From Thermoplasmatota archaeon (lineage in GTDB: Archaea; Thermoplasmatota; E2; DHVEG-1): a DNA stretch of 6,572 bases. The translations under genes and the position numbers were made by a program. Positions 1-5,132 of this stretch are shown in pieces. The notes below the pieces were generated by a model that did not search any database, was not told the origin of the DNA, and saw only the letters and a list, made by a program, of their open reading frames with translations. Position 1 is the first letter of the stretch. Every line of letters starts with the position of its first letter. The DNA is taken from NCBI GenBank assembly GCA_030615845.1, contig JAUWYM010000045.1:1-6572 (forward strand). Reading direction: 5' to 3'.

Positions 1-2
1 GC

Positions 3-905
3 CGATATCTTTATGTGTATATTGGGGTGAGTGCATCCTTTATCCCAAAATACTGTATGACATTCACCCCATTTACATCTTTCAATGTCGACTTGCGGAA
101 CTACTGTGACACCAAACAACCATATACTCAATACCCACTTCATGTCATCCTCTACACTCTCCAACTCTACAATCGGGGCTACCCAGTAAAAAAAGCAAAA
201 ACACTCACCGGACGAAAATACAGCTATTCTCCACCAATACAGACCATTTATTCCTGGTTGAAAAAATATAACGATATGCTTACCTTCATCAAACTACGAA
301 AAAAATTTACTATTGATCCTAACAGCCTTGTTACAATACACAGACTCAAACATCAACAAATCTACCCATTTACCTACCACAACCTAAAACTCAACCTTTA
401 TTCCAAAAAACTTCCTCAGCTGAAACGCTACATCAACTGGATAGAACGCTCACTTCCAACGAAGATGTTCCTTAGTGGACCACGTGCATCTTCAACAGAA
501 TTAGATCATACATTAAAACCAAAACAAAAAAATAGTATCATACCAGAACTCACCAAGCTTGCCATTGCCATTCAGCAAAAAAATCAGTCTGCTCATGAGG
601 CTGTAGAACAATTCTTCCTGATCAACGATTCTGCAACAGTTTGCAGTGAACTCCCAGTTTTTATTAATCCAAATGAAATAGATTCACTCAATATAAACAC
701 CCCGCTCACTGGTCATATCGATCTAATACAAATCAAATACGACAAACTCTACATATTAGACTATAAACCCAATCTACGGTACCCTGAACAGCACACCAGC
801 CAACTGCAATTATACAAGATAGCTATTCACAAAAGGACTACTATTCCTGAAGAAAATATTGTCCCTTGTGTTTTTAACGAATATAGTTACTATGAATTGG
901 TTTGA
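3..905 (+). CDS. PD-(D/E)XK (RecB/Cas4-like) nuclease-family protein with N-terminal HTH segment, probably 5'-partial
   Basis: Predicted DNA-acting protein with a RecB/Cas4-type nuclease fold; its cellular role is unknown. Numbering runs from the GTG at position 15. Residues about 42-85 (YPLHVILYTLQLYNRGY to TIYSWLKKY) resemble the helix-turn-helix of transposases and resolvases. Residues 105-165 are a basic, aromatic linker with HRLKHQQ and GPRASS. Residues 160-296 carry the nuclease signature in order: E212 in SELPVF, D236 in GHIDLI, D249-x-K251 in ILDYKP, and QLQLY at 263-267. All catalytic positions are present, so the domain looks active. The frame is open to the left edge and no good Shine-Dalgarno site precedes GTG 15 or ATG 57, so the gene may start outside the window. 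The coding strand is rich in A and C, unlike the purine-rich toxin-antitoxin genes downstream. I recall similar long archaeal proteins with this tail. The superfamily call is firm; a link to mobile elements is inference. Confidence 0.8.
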   Translation, partial: RYLYVYIGVSASFIPKYCMTFTPFTSFNVDLRNYCDTKQPYTQYPLHVILYTLQLYNRGYPVKKAKTLTGRKYSYSPPIQTIYSWLKKYNDMLTFIKLRKKFTIDPNSLVTIHRLKHQQIYPFTYHNLKLNLYSKKLPQLKRYINWIERSLPTKMFLSGPRASSTELDHTLKPKQKNSIIPELTKLAIAIQQKNQSAHEAVEQFFLINDSATVCSELPVFINPNEIDSLNINTPLTGHIDLIQIKYDKLYILDYKPNLRYPEQHTSQLQLYKIAIHKRTTIPEENIVPCVFNEYSYYELV

Positions 906-920
906 GTTCATTTTTTTGTT
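906..920 (+). terminator. T-run terminator after the nuclease gene
   Basis: A run of seven T (911-917) lies 5 bases after the TGA stop, with further T around it and no clear hairpin. This is the usual form of an archaeal intrinsic terminator. It would separate the nuclease gene from the antitoxin operon, which has its own promoter region. Confidence 0.5.
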
Positions 921-943
921 ATGGTGTATTTTCTATAAGAGCC

Positions 944-1030
944 AAAAACTATATATATACATTAACAATATAATGTATATTCACAATATGTTGTATATAA
1001 ATATTTGATGGGTGATTAGGAGATAATAAT
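944..1030 (+). promoter_or_regulatory. AT-rich promoter, operator and ribosome-binding site of the vapB-like operon
   Basis: Very AT-rich leader of the tandem antitoxin operon. A TATA-like stretch at about 947-960 (ACTATATATATAC) would place the transcript start near 980-985. A second TATA-like stretch (TGTATATAAATAT) at about 992-1004 is too close to the ribosome-binding site to be the main box. AGGAG at 1018-1022 lies 8 bases before the ATG at 1031. Repeats inside the region (listed separately) are candidate sites for autorepression by the ribbon-helix-helix products, as is usual for VapB. No transcript start can be proven from sequence. Confidence 0.5.
955..998 (+). repeat. Operator-like inverted and direct repeats upstream of the antitoxins
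   Basis: ATATACATT (955-963) and AATGTATAT (972-980) form a perfect 9-bp inverted repeat with an 8-base spacer. In addition ACAATATAATGTATAT (965-980) and ACAATATGTTGTATAT (983-998) are direct repeats matching at 14 of 16 positions with an 18-base period. They sit between the candidate TATA box and the Shine-Dalgarno site, where a repressor would block transcription. Low-complexity AT sequence makes some repetition likely by chance. Confidence 0.45.
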
Positions 1031-1186
1031 ATGCCGACACTAACAGTATCTATACCCAAAGAACTAAAGAAAAAAATGGACGAATGCCCTGAGGTTAATT
1101 GGCCTGAAGTGTTAAAAATCCGATTGAAGAAAAGAGCAGAGGCATTACTAAAATTTGAACAAATGAGAAAAAGAGGTGAAATATAG
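1031..1186 (+). CDS. Short VapB-like ribbon-helix-helix antitoxin
   Basis: 51-residue protein starting MPTLTVSIPKELKKKMDE. The first strand (TLTVSIP), the following helix (KELKKKMDE) and the VNWPEVLKIRLKKR segment match the N-terminal DNA-binding layout of archaeal VapB antitoxins, which usually read V/INWSEVAREA here. The tail KFEQMRKRGEI is a charged helix that could contact a toxin. The start has AGGAG 8 bases upstream. The stop TAG is followed directly by the ATG of the next gene, so the two are translated in series. The next gene is a second, longer antitoxin of the same type (compare VNWPEV with INWSEM), so this may be a tandem duplicate or an antitoxin whose own toxin was lost. The gene is short but well supported by start site and family pattern. 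Confidence 0.75.
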   Translation: MPTLTVSIPKELKKKMDECPEVNWPEVLKIRLKKRAEALLKFEQMRKRGEI

Positions 1187-1429
1187 ATGGTAAGTGTTAC
1201 ATTAAAAATCACCAATAACTTTAAAGCTATAGTGGACAAGTTGTCTTGGATAAATTGGTCTGAGATGGCTAGAGAAGAGGTATTAAAGAAAATTGAAGAA
1301 GAAAAAGCTTTAGAAAAAGTCAGAGCAATAATATCTAAATCCGAATTAACAGAGGAAGATGCTGAGGAATTAGCCGAGAAAGTGAAATTATCTATGCACA
1401 AAAGACTCAAGAAGAAAGACTTGGTATAA
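1187..1429 (+). CDS. VapB-family ribbon-helix-helix antitoxin
   Basis: 80-residue likely antitoxin for the PIN toxin encoded directly downstream. In this family the N-terminal ribbon-helix-helix binds the operator and the C-terminal arm blocks the toxin's active site. Residues 1-20 form the strand and first helix (VSVTLKITNNFKAIVDKL), WINWSEMAREEVLKKI at about 21-36 is the second helix, and residues 37-80 are a charged helical arm with KSELTEEDAEELAEKV, a phrase typical of archaeal VapB. GAGGTGA at 1173-1179 lies 7 bases before the ATG and inside the end of the previous gene. The stop TAA abuts the GTG of the toxin gene. Length and pattern look intact, in contrast to the toxin. It may still act as a regulator or neutralise a related toxin elsewhere. 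Confidence 0.85.
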   Translation: MVSVTLKITNNFKAIVDKLSWINWSEMAREEVLKKIEEEKALEKVRAIISKSELTEEDAEELAEKVKLSMHKRLKKKDLV

Positions 1430-1636
1430 GTGGAAATTGTAATTGACTCTAACGTGTTGTTTAGAATATTGATATCTCAAGGGGATATAATTGAGTTGAT
1501 GTTCAATACAGGTCTAAAAATATATGCACCACAAAGGCTTTGGGAGGAGTTTCTTAACAATGAGGAAGAAATACTTGCCAAATCCCGCTTGCCTAAAACA
1601 GATTTTCAAATGTTATGTTCATTGCTTTTAAGTTAA
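1430..1636 (+). pseudogene. VapC-like PIN-domain toxin, truncated at the 3' end
   Basis: N-terminal half of a PIN-domain ribonuclease toxin. MEIVIDSNVLFRILIS carries the first catalytic aspartate (D6), and YAPQRLWEEF carries the conserved glutamate (E39 or E40). VapC proteins are usually about 130-140 residues. Here the frame ends after 68, so the later aspartates (the D..D and ND motifs that complete the metal site) are missing and the product should be inactive. The GTG start directly follows the antitoxin stop, and no strong Shine-Dalgarno site is visible, so translation probably depends on coupling. Homology appears to run to about SLLLS at 1622-1633; the sequence after that belongs to an unrelated gene remnant on the other strand. 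No C-terminal PIN half is found in any frame downstream. Confidence 0.8.
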
Positions 1637-1799
1637 AGATGCATACTTCTAATGAGTCAATATCTGTTAGTCCATCTTCATCATATGCAATGACTTTTAT
1701 TTCATGTTTGAAAAACACTTTTTCATCCCAGGTCCAACATAGTCTTCTTCATAACTTTGTATACTTTAGTGTATTTTGCCTCAACACGCCGTCATTCTT
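1593..1799 (-). pseudogene. Remnant of a surface-protein Ig-like domain (C-terminal end)
   Basis: Reading the minus strand from about 1735 down to the TAG at 1595-1593 gives WTWDEKVFFKHEIKVIAYDE, then DGLTDIDSLEVCIFNLK and a short tail. This matches the last strands of Ig-like/PKD-type domains at the C-terminus of archaeal secreted surface proteins (pattern WTWDE..F..H.IKV.AYD..G...D..EV.IFNL). Upstream in the same frame NDGVLRQN (from about 1796) also looks like part of such a domain, but a TGA at 1751-1749 interrupts it. There is no start codon and the rest of the gene is gone. The 5' side overlaps the last codons of the nucleotidyltransferase gene, and the 3' side runs into the truncated toxin. 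It is best read as a leftover of a gene removed by rearrangement. The surface-protein call rests on pattern recall. Confidence 0.6.
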
Positions 1800-2538
1800 C
1801 CAATTTTTGTTGAACGGCTCTTAGTTGAGTGAGATACTTAGGAATGGAAATGTTAGCTTGGCGGAGGAGTATGTGGGCAATATCTCCTCTGTCGTTAGTT
1901 CTCCCAATGAATTTTGGTAAATGACGAAGTACTATTTTTTCCCAGTTGTCAGTTTTTTTGATGATTTCAATAATTTTGCAAAAATTACTACCGGTAAGGA
2001 GAACAGCAGCATCATACCTGTTTTTGTAATCTGCAGGCAATCCAAGTTTGTTGGCGGCGAGGTATTCTATCTCAGGAACTGTTGCCTGAACAGGTCGATG
2101 TTTTCCATGAGAAACAACTATTTTTTTGGTTGTTTTTTCAAGGTCGAATTCAAAGTAATGAACTGCATCCATCTCATGAATCCGTGGTGGTGAGATCTCT
2201 ATGCGTATTTGAATATCTTTGAAAAATGAGGGAGTGCATGAAACCTTTGAACTTGGTCGGTAAGGCTTGTAAAACTGGATGCCCCAATCTTTTTCTTCTG
2301 AAAACATAAGGTTTTCCTTAACGAGGAGGTCGTTGACTATTTTAATATTCTTAGGTGTTGCTACAGCATCAACATCTAATGTATATCGAGCATGTTCAAG
2401 TGATTTTGCAGTGTAGGATCGAACTGCCCAGCCACCTATTACTACTATGTGTTGTTGTATCTGCTGTAATATATCAAGAGATTGATCTTCAACATCATCT
2501 CTGATCTGCTGTGGTAGTTGTTCTATGTTAACAGTCAT
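1792..2538 (-). CDS. AbiEii-like nucleotidyltransferase (probable toxin of a type IV-like pair)
   Basis: 248-residue protein of the DNA polymerase beta-like nucleotidyltransferase superfamily. Known relatives in AbiE-type systems transfer nucleotides, for example to tRNA ends; the substrate here is unknown. VVIGGWAVRSY at 32-42 supplies the GG motif. ARYTLDVDAV at 50-59 supplies the D55-x-D57 metal pair. E114 in RIEIS is a candidate third acidic residue. LAANKLGLPADYKNRYDAAVLL near 160-180 resembles the K...D..D helix of the family. ATG 2538 is preceded by AGGAG with about a 10-base gap. The gene starts 2 bases after the stop of the winged-helix gene upstream, so the two form one operon with coupled translation. 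The motifs look intact, so activity is likely. It could instead belong to a minimal nucleotidyltransferase (MNT-type) group rather than AbiEii proper. Confidence 0.8.
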   Translation of the reverse strand: MTVNIEQLPQQIRDDVEDQSLDILQQIQQHIVVIGGWAVRSYTAKSLEHARYTLDVDAVATPKNIKIVNDLLVKENLMFSEEKDWGIQFYKPYRPSSKVSCTPSFFKDIQIRIEISPPRIHEMDAVHYFEFDLEKTTKKIVVSHGKHRPVQATVPEIEYLAANKLGLPADYKNRYDAAVLLTGSNFCKIIEIIKKTDNWEKIVLRHLPKFIGRTNDRGDIAHILLRQANISIPKYLTQLRAVQQKLEE

Positions 2539-2540
2539 TG

Positions 2541-3557
2541 TTATATTTCTCCTCTGAGTGTATGACGAATAGCGCCAATGTCAACATAAATATCAAGGTT
2601 CCATTTTTTTTCATATGGGCGACTCCATTCTTCTTTACCGTATTGTTTCTCTGATTTAAGCCAAATCTTCGTTTTTCCATTCTTTTTTTCATGGTAGAAT
2701 TGATCTATAATATTTTGCGAAATAAGTTTTGCATCAAATTCATGAATGATATCCAGATAGCATCCAACGATGTTTGTCTCATCTTTTTCTTTGGAAATAT
2801 CAAGAAGTTTTTTCATATTTAGTCGTCCTCTTTTCAGAAATAGGATACACGTTTCTTCAACGCCGTGGCTAGTATGAAGAGCATTGATGAACACGTTTTC
2901 GGGTGTAATATTTAGGGTGCTATGGAGAATTTCAAGGAATTCTTGATGAGGTACACTAGTACTGATATTATGAAAGTGTGCTTTATCATATTTATTATGG
3001 AGGTATCTACGGATTGTTTCAGGTGTTGCATATGTTTCTTTGATGACAGGATATCCGGTTGTAGTGATAGTTTCTTGTTGTTCAGGTTGATGCAGTTCAC
3101 GCAGCCGGTGGTTGACGGGGTGATCAGTGAGATGAATGATAAAAGGTTTCTCACAAACAATTTTTGCCAACCCTGTGTTTTGAAGTGTCTTGAATGTCCG
3201 AAGGATAGTTTGATAGTGATAGTTTGTTCGTCCTTGGCATTTTTTAATGTTTACTTGTTGGTATTGATTTAGGCATTGCCAGATTTGGTGGAAGCTCTTG
3301 CGATCAAATATCTTAGGGTCGATGCCATGGGTAAAGGCGGTAAAGTAGAGCTCTGCAGTTTTAGATGCGGCATATCTGCTGCTAAGTGCAATAGTTGTAG
3401 TATCCTTCCTGTTGATTTTTATGATAAGTTTTTGCTTATAGAGTTCAGACGCTGCTTTGTATACTGCCTTTGCAGTATAGTCTGTGGTTTGGATAAGTGT
3501 TTTAAGGCTGATAGGAGCAATAGCCGCTCGGATGATGATTTCATGTTTTGCATTCAT
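2541..3557 (-). CDS. Double winged-helix protein, probable antitoxin/autorepressor of the nucleotidyltransferase
   Basis: 338 residues from ATG 3557, chosen because GAGGTGG (3563-3569) lies 5 bases upstream; a start at TTG 3572 would overlap that site. Residues about 3-58 form a winged helix (SLKTLIQTTDYTAKAVYKAASELYKQKLI followed by a wing). Residues about 88-145 look like a second one (KSFHQIWQCLN to LQNTGLAKIV). The C-terminal part (about 175-338) is of unknown function and ends in KKWNLDIYVDIGAIRHTLRG; it may bind the neighbouring enzyme. First place in the operon, winged helices and a partner nucleotidyltransferase match the AbiEi (antitoxin) plus AbiEii (toxin) layout. It is longer than usual AbiEi proteins and I cannot assign it to a named family, so the antitoxin role is inferred from context. 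Candidate operator units lie in its promoter. Confidence 0.7.
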   Translation of the reverse strand: MNAKHEIIIRAAIAPISLKTLIQTTDYTAKAVYKAASELYKQKLIIKINRKDTTTIALSSRYAASKTAELYFTAFTHGIDPKIFDRKSFHQIWQCLNQYQQVNIKKCQGRTNYHYQTILRTFKTLQNTGLAKIVCEKPFIIHLTDHPVNHRLRELHQPEQQETITTTGYPVIKETYATPETIRRYLHNKYDKAHFHNISTSVPHQEFLEILHSTLNITPENVFINALHTSHGVEETCILFLKRGRLNMKKLLDISKEKDETNIVGCYLDIIHEFDAKLISQNIIDQFYHEKKNGKTKIWLKSEKQYGKEEWSRPYEKKWNLDIYVDIGAIRHTLRGEI

Positions 3558-3569
3558 GATAATCCACCT

Positions 3570-3640
3570 CAATTTTGTTTTGTGTTAGTCATATTTTATA
3601 TTAATAGTAGTAATAGTATTTATAGTATTGCTATTTTTTG
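3570..3640 (-). promoter_or_regulatory. Promoter region of the winged-helix/nucleotidyltransferase operon
   Basis: AT-rich leader read on the minus strand. TACTATAAATACTAT (3613-3627) is a good archaeal TATA candidate and would start transcription near 3594, leaving a leader of about 37 bases. A second candidate, TTAATATAAAATAT (3591-3604), would start transcription on top of the Shine-Dalgarno site and is less likely. Three 9-bp units overlap the first TATA box, which suits autorepression. Confidence 0.45.
3604..3630. repeat. Three tandem 9-bp units in the promoter of the winged-helix gene
   Basis: ATAGTAGTA (3604-3612), ATAGTATTT (3613-3621) and ATAGTATTG (3622-3630) follow each other without gaps and share ATAGTA. 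A 9-bp step is close to one helical turn, so the units would face the same side of the DNA. They lie across the predicted TATA box of the minus-strand operon. Confidence 0.5.
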
Positions 3641-3654
3641 TATAAAATGATATA

Positions 3655-3680
3655 GTAAAAAAGAAAAATAATCTTAATTC
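3655..3680 (-). terminator. T-rich terminator after the minus-strand coding remnant
   Basis: On the minus strand the sequence after the TAA at 3683-3681 reads GAATTAAGATTATTTTTC and then TTTTTTAC, two T runs about 12-25 bases past the stop. This suits an archaeal T-run terminator. It suggests the remnant upstream was once the 3' end of a real transcribed gene, separated from the winged-helix operon on the same strand. Confidence 0.4.
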
Positions 3681-3860
3681 TTAATCAATAATATCTTTTT
3701 GTTGTGAACTCCATTTTTTATTTGGATTATTTTTAAGCCATTCAGTATATTTATCAATAAAATCTAAGCGTTTTTGGAAATTTTCCTTTTTAAATTTTTC
3801 TAACTCTTTAATATTTATGTCACTGACTATAAATGAAAAAGACAGAGTGCAAGTAGAATT
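3681..3860 (-). pseudogene. C-terminal coding remnant or start-less small gene
   Basis: The minus strand is open from 3860 to the TAA at 3681. From about 3824 it encodes DINIKELEKFKKENFQKRL, then DFIDKYTEWLKNNPNKKWSS and QQKDIID. This is a well-behaved amphipathic, charged helical sequence, and it resembles small conserved archaeal hypothetical proteins with the pattern ELEKFK..NF..RL.FI..Y..WLK..PN..WS.QQ. No ATG, GTG or TTG exists in the open frame. An ATA stands where MNIKELEKF would be expected to begin, so either the start codon was lost or the segment is the tail of a longer, deleted gene. Upstream it overlaps the antisense of the small membrane protein's leader. A T-rich terminator follows. 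Function unknown. Confidence 0.5.
3807..3835 (+). promoter_or_regulatory. Possible TATA box and leaderless start for the envelope operon
   Basis: TTTAATATTTAT (3807-3818) is TATA-like and lies about 20-26 bases before ATG 3833, the spacing of leaderless archaeal transcripts. No Shine-Dalgarno site precedes ATG 3833. The region also overlaps the minus-strand coding remnant, so its AT content may simply reflect that sequence. Confidence 0.3.
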
Positions 3861-3883
3861 CTATCTCAGAAAAAATCAGTCTG

Positions 3884-4105
3884 GTGATAGCTGCATGGAT
3901 AATAATCGCCTTATTTATTACCGGCAATGCCAACCTTGAAATTTTCATTATTTTAACATTCATTGGAATTCTTATTGTACGGGAACTCACCGACGTGTTC
4001 ACCACCTCCAATCTTAAGGATCGGATGAACATTTTCATCTACATTTTCATCGTCATATTCATCGTCATTGTAGGAAAAAAAATAATAAACATTGTAGGCA
4101 TCTAA
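3884..4105 (+). CDS. Small hydrophobic membrane protein of the envelope operon
   Basis: 73 residues from GTG 3884, with three hydrophobic stretches at about 2-13, 18-32 and 48-64. The sequence LEIFIILTFIGILIVRELTD followed by LKDRMNIFIYIFIVIFIVIV looks like a conserved family core, but I cannot name it. The start is uncertain. In the same frame ATG 3833 opens a short peptide, MKKTECK, that ends at TAG 3854-3856, after which NSISEKISLV leads straight into the hydrophobic part. The intact ancestor may therefore have begun at 3833, with a nonsense codon now forcing a start at GTG 3884, which has no good ribosome-binding site. The DUF1616 gene follows after 21 bases, so the protein probably belongs to the same membrane complex or pathway. 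It could be a decaying gene. Confidence 0.55.
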   Translation: MIAAWIIIALFITGNANLEIFIILTFIGILIVRELTDVFTTSNLKDRMNIFIYIFIVIFIVIVGKKIINIVGI

Positions 4106-4126
4106 CCATGTTGTTGCGGTGAGGAA

Positions 4127-5107
4127 ATGAGGATTGAGTTAACACGGTTTCCAATTGACGTCGTTGTGTGCATGGCATGGAGTGTTGTGCTTCTGCCAGC
4201 CGCCCTTCTTAACCTAGAAGGGGGCATTCGAGTCATTCTTGGTTTACCGTTTATCCTTTTCATACCAGGTTACGTACTAATTTTTGCATTGTTTCCCACT
4301 AGAAAAACAGATAGGGGCATAGACGTAATAGAAAGAATTGCCCTGAGTTTTGGGTTATCGATAGCTGTTGTACCGCTCATTGGACTAGGTCTCAACTATA
4401 CGCCATGGGGCATACGACTTGAACCCATCCTCTTCTCTTTATTCATCTTTATAATCGGTGTTGGATCTGTAGCAATTTATAGATGGATTAATACCGATCC
4501 AGATGAAAGATTTATCGTATCTTTAGATGTATCATTACCCAAATCAGAAAGTAGATTGGATAAAGCGTTGACCTTCATTCTTGCTGTATCTATTATTATT
4601 GCCGTTGTATCTCTCGTCTACGTTGTAATAACTCCAAAAACAGGAGAGAAATTCACAGAATTCTATTTACTAGGCGCTGAAGGGGTGGCAGATGAATATC
4701 CAAACAATCTCATCGTAGGAGAAGAAGCATCAGTGATTGTGGGCATCGTCAACCATGAATACCAAACCATCAACTATACGATTGAAGTATGGCTGATCAA
4801 TCAAATCATTGTATATAATGAATCAACACAAGAAAACGAAACCACCTATACTCATGCATGGTTCATGGATAGCATTACCATCATACTCGCCCACATACCA
4901 GTTGACATAGAAGGTTCATGGGAGCCACAATGGGAATACAACTATACCTTCAGTATAGATAAGAAAGGAGAAGACTTCAAACTAGCATTCCTCCTATTCA
5001 CCGCACCAGCAGACACCTATAGTTATGATGAAGATTATAGTAATATTATAGAAGAAAAAATCGACAGTGCCTACAGAGAGACACATCTCTTTGTAACCGT
5101 AACCTAG
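4127..5107 (+). CDS. DUF1616-family membrane protein with extracellular domain
   Basis: 326-residue archaeal envelope protein of unknown biochemical role; DUF1616 genes commonly lie near glycosyltransferase and surface-protein genes. Predicted membrane segments are at about 11-29, 37-56, 69-90, 98-117 and 147-168. Family hallmarks visible are GLPFILFIPGYVLIFALFP (39-57), ERIALSFGLS (69-78), LNYTPWGIRL (89-98) and, after the last helix, KFTEFYLLG with YPNNLIVGEEA and GIVNHEYQTINYTIEVWL. Residues 170-326 form a beta-rich domain, probably outside the cell, with four N-glycosylation sequons (N216, N231, N237, N272). ATG 4127 fits the N-terminus; GGTGAGG at 4118-4124 is only 2 bases away, which is tight. 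The next gene starts 25 bases after the stop and shares the N-terminal membrane motif. Complete and apparently intact. Confidence 0.9.
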   Translation: MRIELTRFPIDVVVCMAWSVVLLPAALLNLEGGIRVILGLPFILFIPGYVLIFALFPTRKTDRGIDVIERIALSFGLSIAVVPLIGLGLNYTPWGIRLEPILFSLFIFIIGVGSVAIYRWINTDPDERFIVSLDVSLPKSESRLDKALTFILAVSIIIAVVSLVYVVITPKTGEKFTEFYLLGAEGVADEYPNNLIVGEEASVIVGIVNHEYQTINYTIEVWLINQIIVYNESTQENETTYTHAWFMDSITIILAHIPVDIEGSWEPQWEYNYTFSIDKKGEDFKLAFLLFTAPADTYSYDEDYSNIIEEKIDSAYRETHLFVTVT

Positions 5108-5132
5108 ACAAAAACAATTAGGAGAGAAGACT

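Noticed and set aside
955..998. CRISPR array or replication-origin iterons
   Set aside because: Only two imperfect short direct repeats with no spacers, and no cas or replication-initiator gene nearby; operator sites fit better.
949..1410. Long minus-strand open frame opposite the antitoxin genes
   Set aside because: It is the complement of purine-rich antitoxin genes and gives a serine- and phenylalanine-rich protein with no family pattern; the plus-strand genes have good start sites and clear motifs.
1430..1800. A full-length VapC restored by a frameshift after 1636
   Set aside because: None of the three plus frames after 1636 contains the D..D or ND motifs of a PIN C-terminal half, so a simple frameshift does not explain the truncation.
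1615..1824. Small plus-strand open frame overlapping the toxin end and the surface-protein remnant
   Set aside because: Its sequence is the antisense of the minus-strand remnant and resembles no protein family; no ribosome-binding site.
2922..3650. Plus-strand open frames inside the winged-helix gene
   Set aside because: Cysteine- and phenylalanine-rich translations typical of antisense shadows; the minus-strand gene is longer, has a Shine-Dalgarno site and plausible domains.
3854..3856. TAG read as pyrrolysine as the main explanation
   Set aside because: A single short upstream segment with no visible pyl genes or known Pyl family; other genes in the window use TAG as an ordinary stop (1184-1186, 5105-5107).
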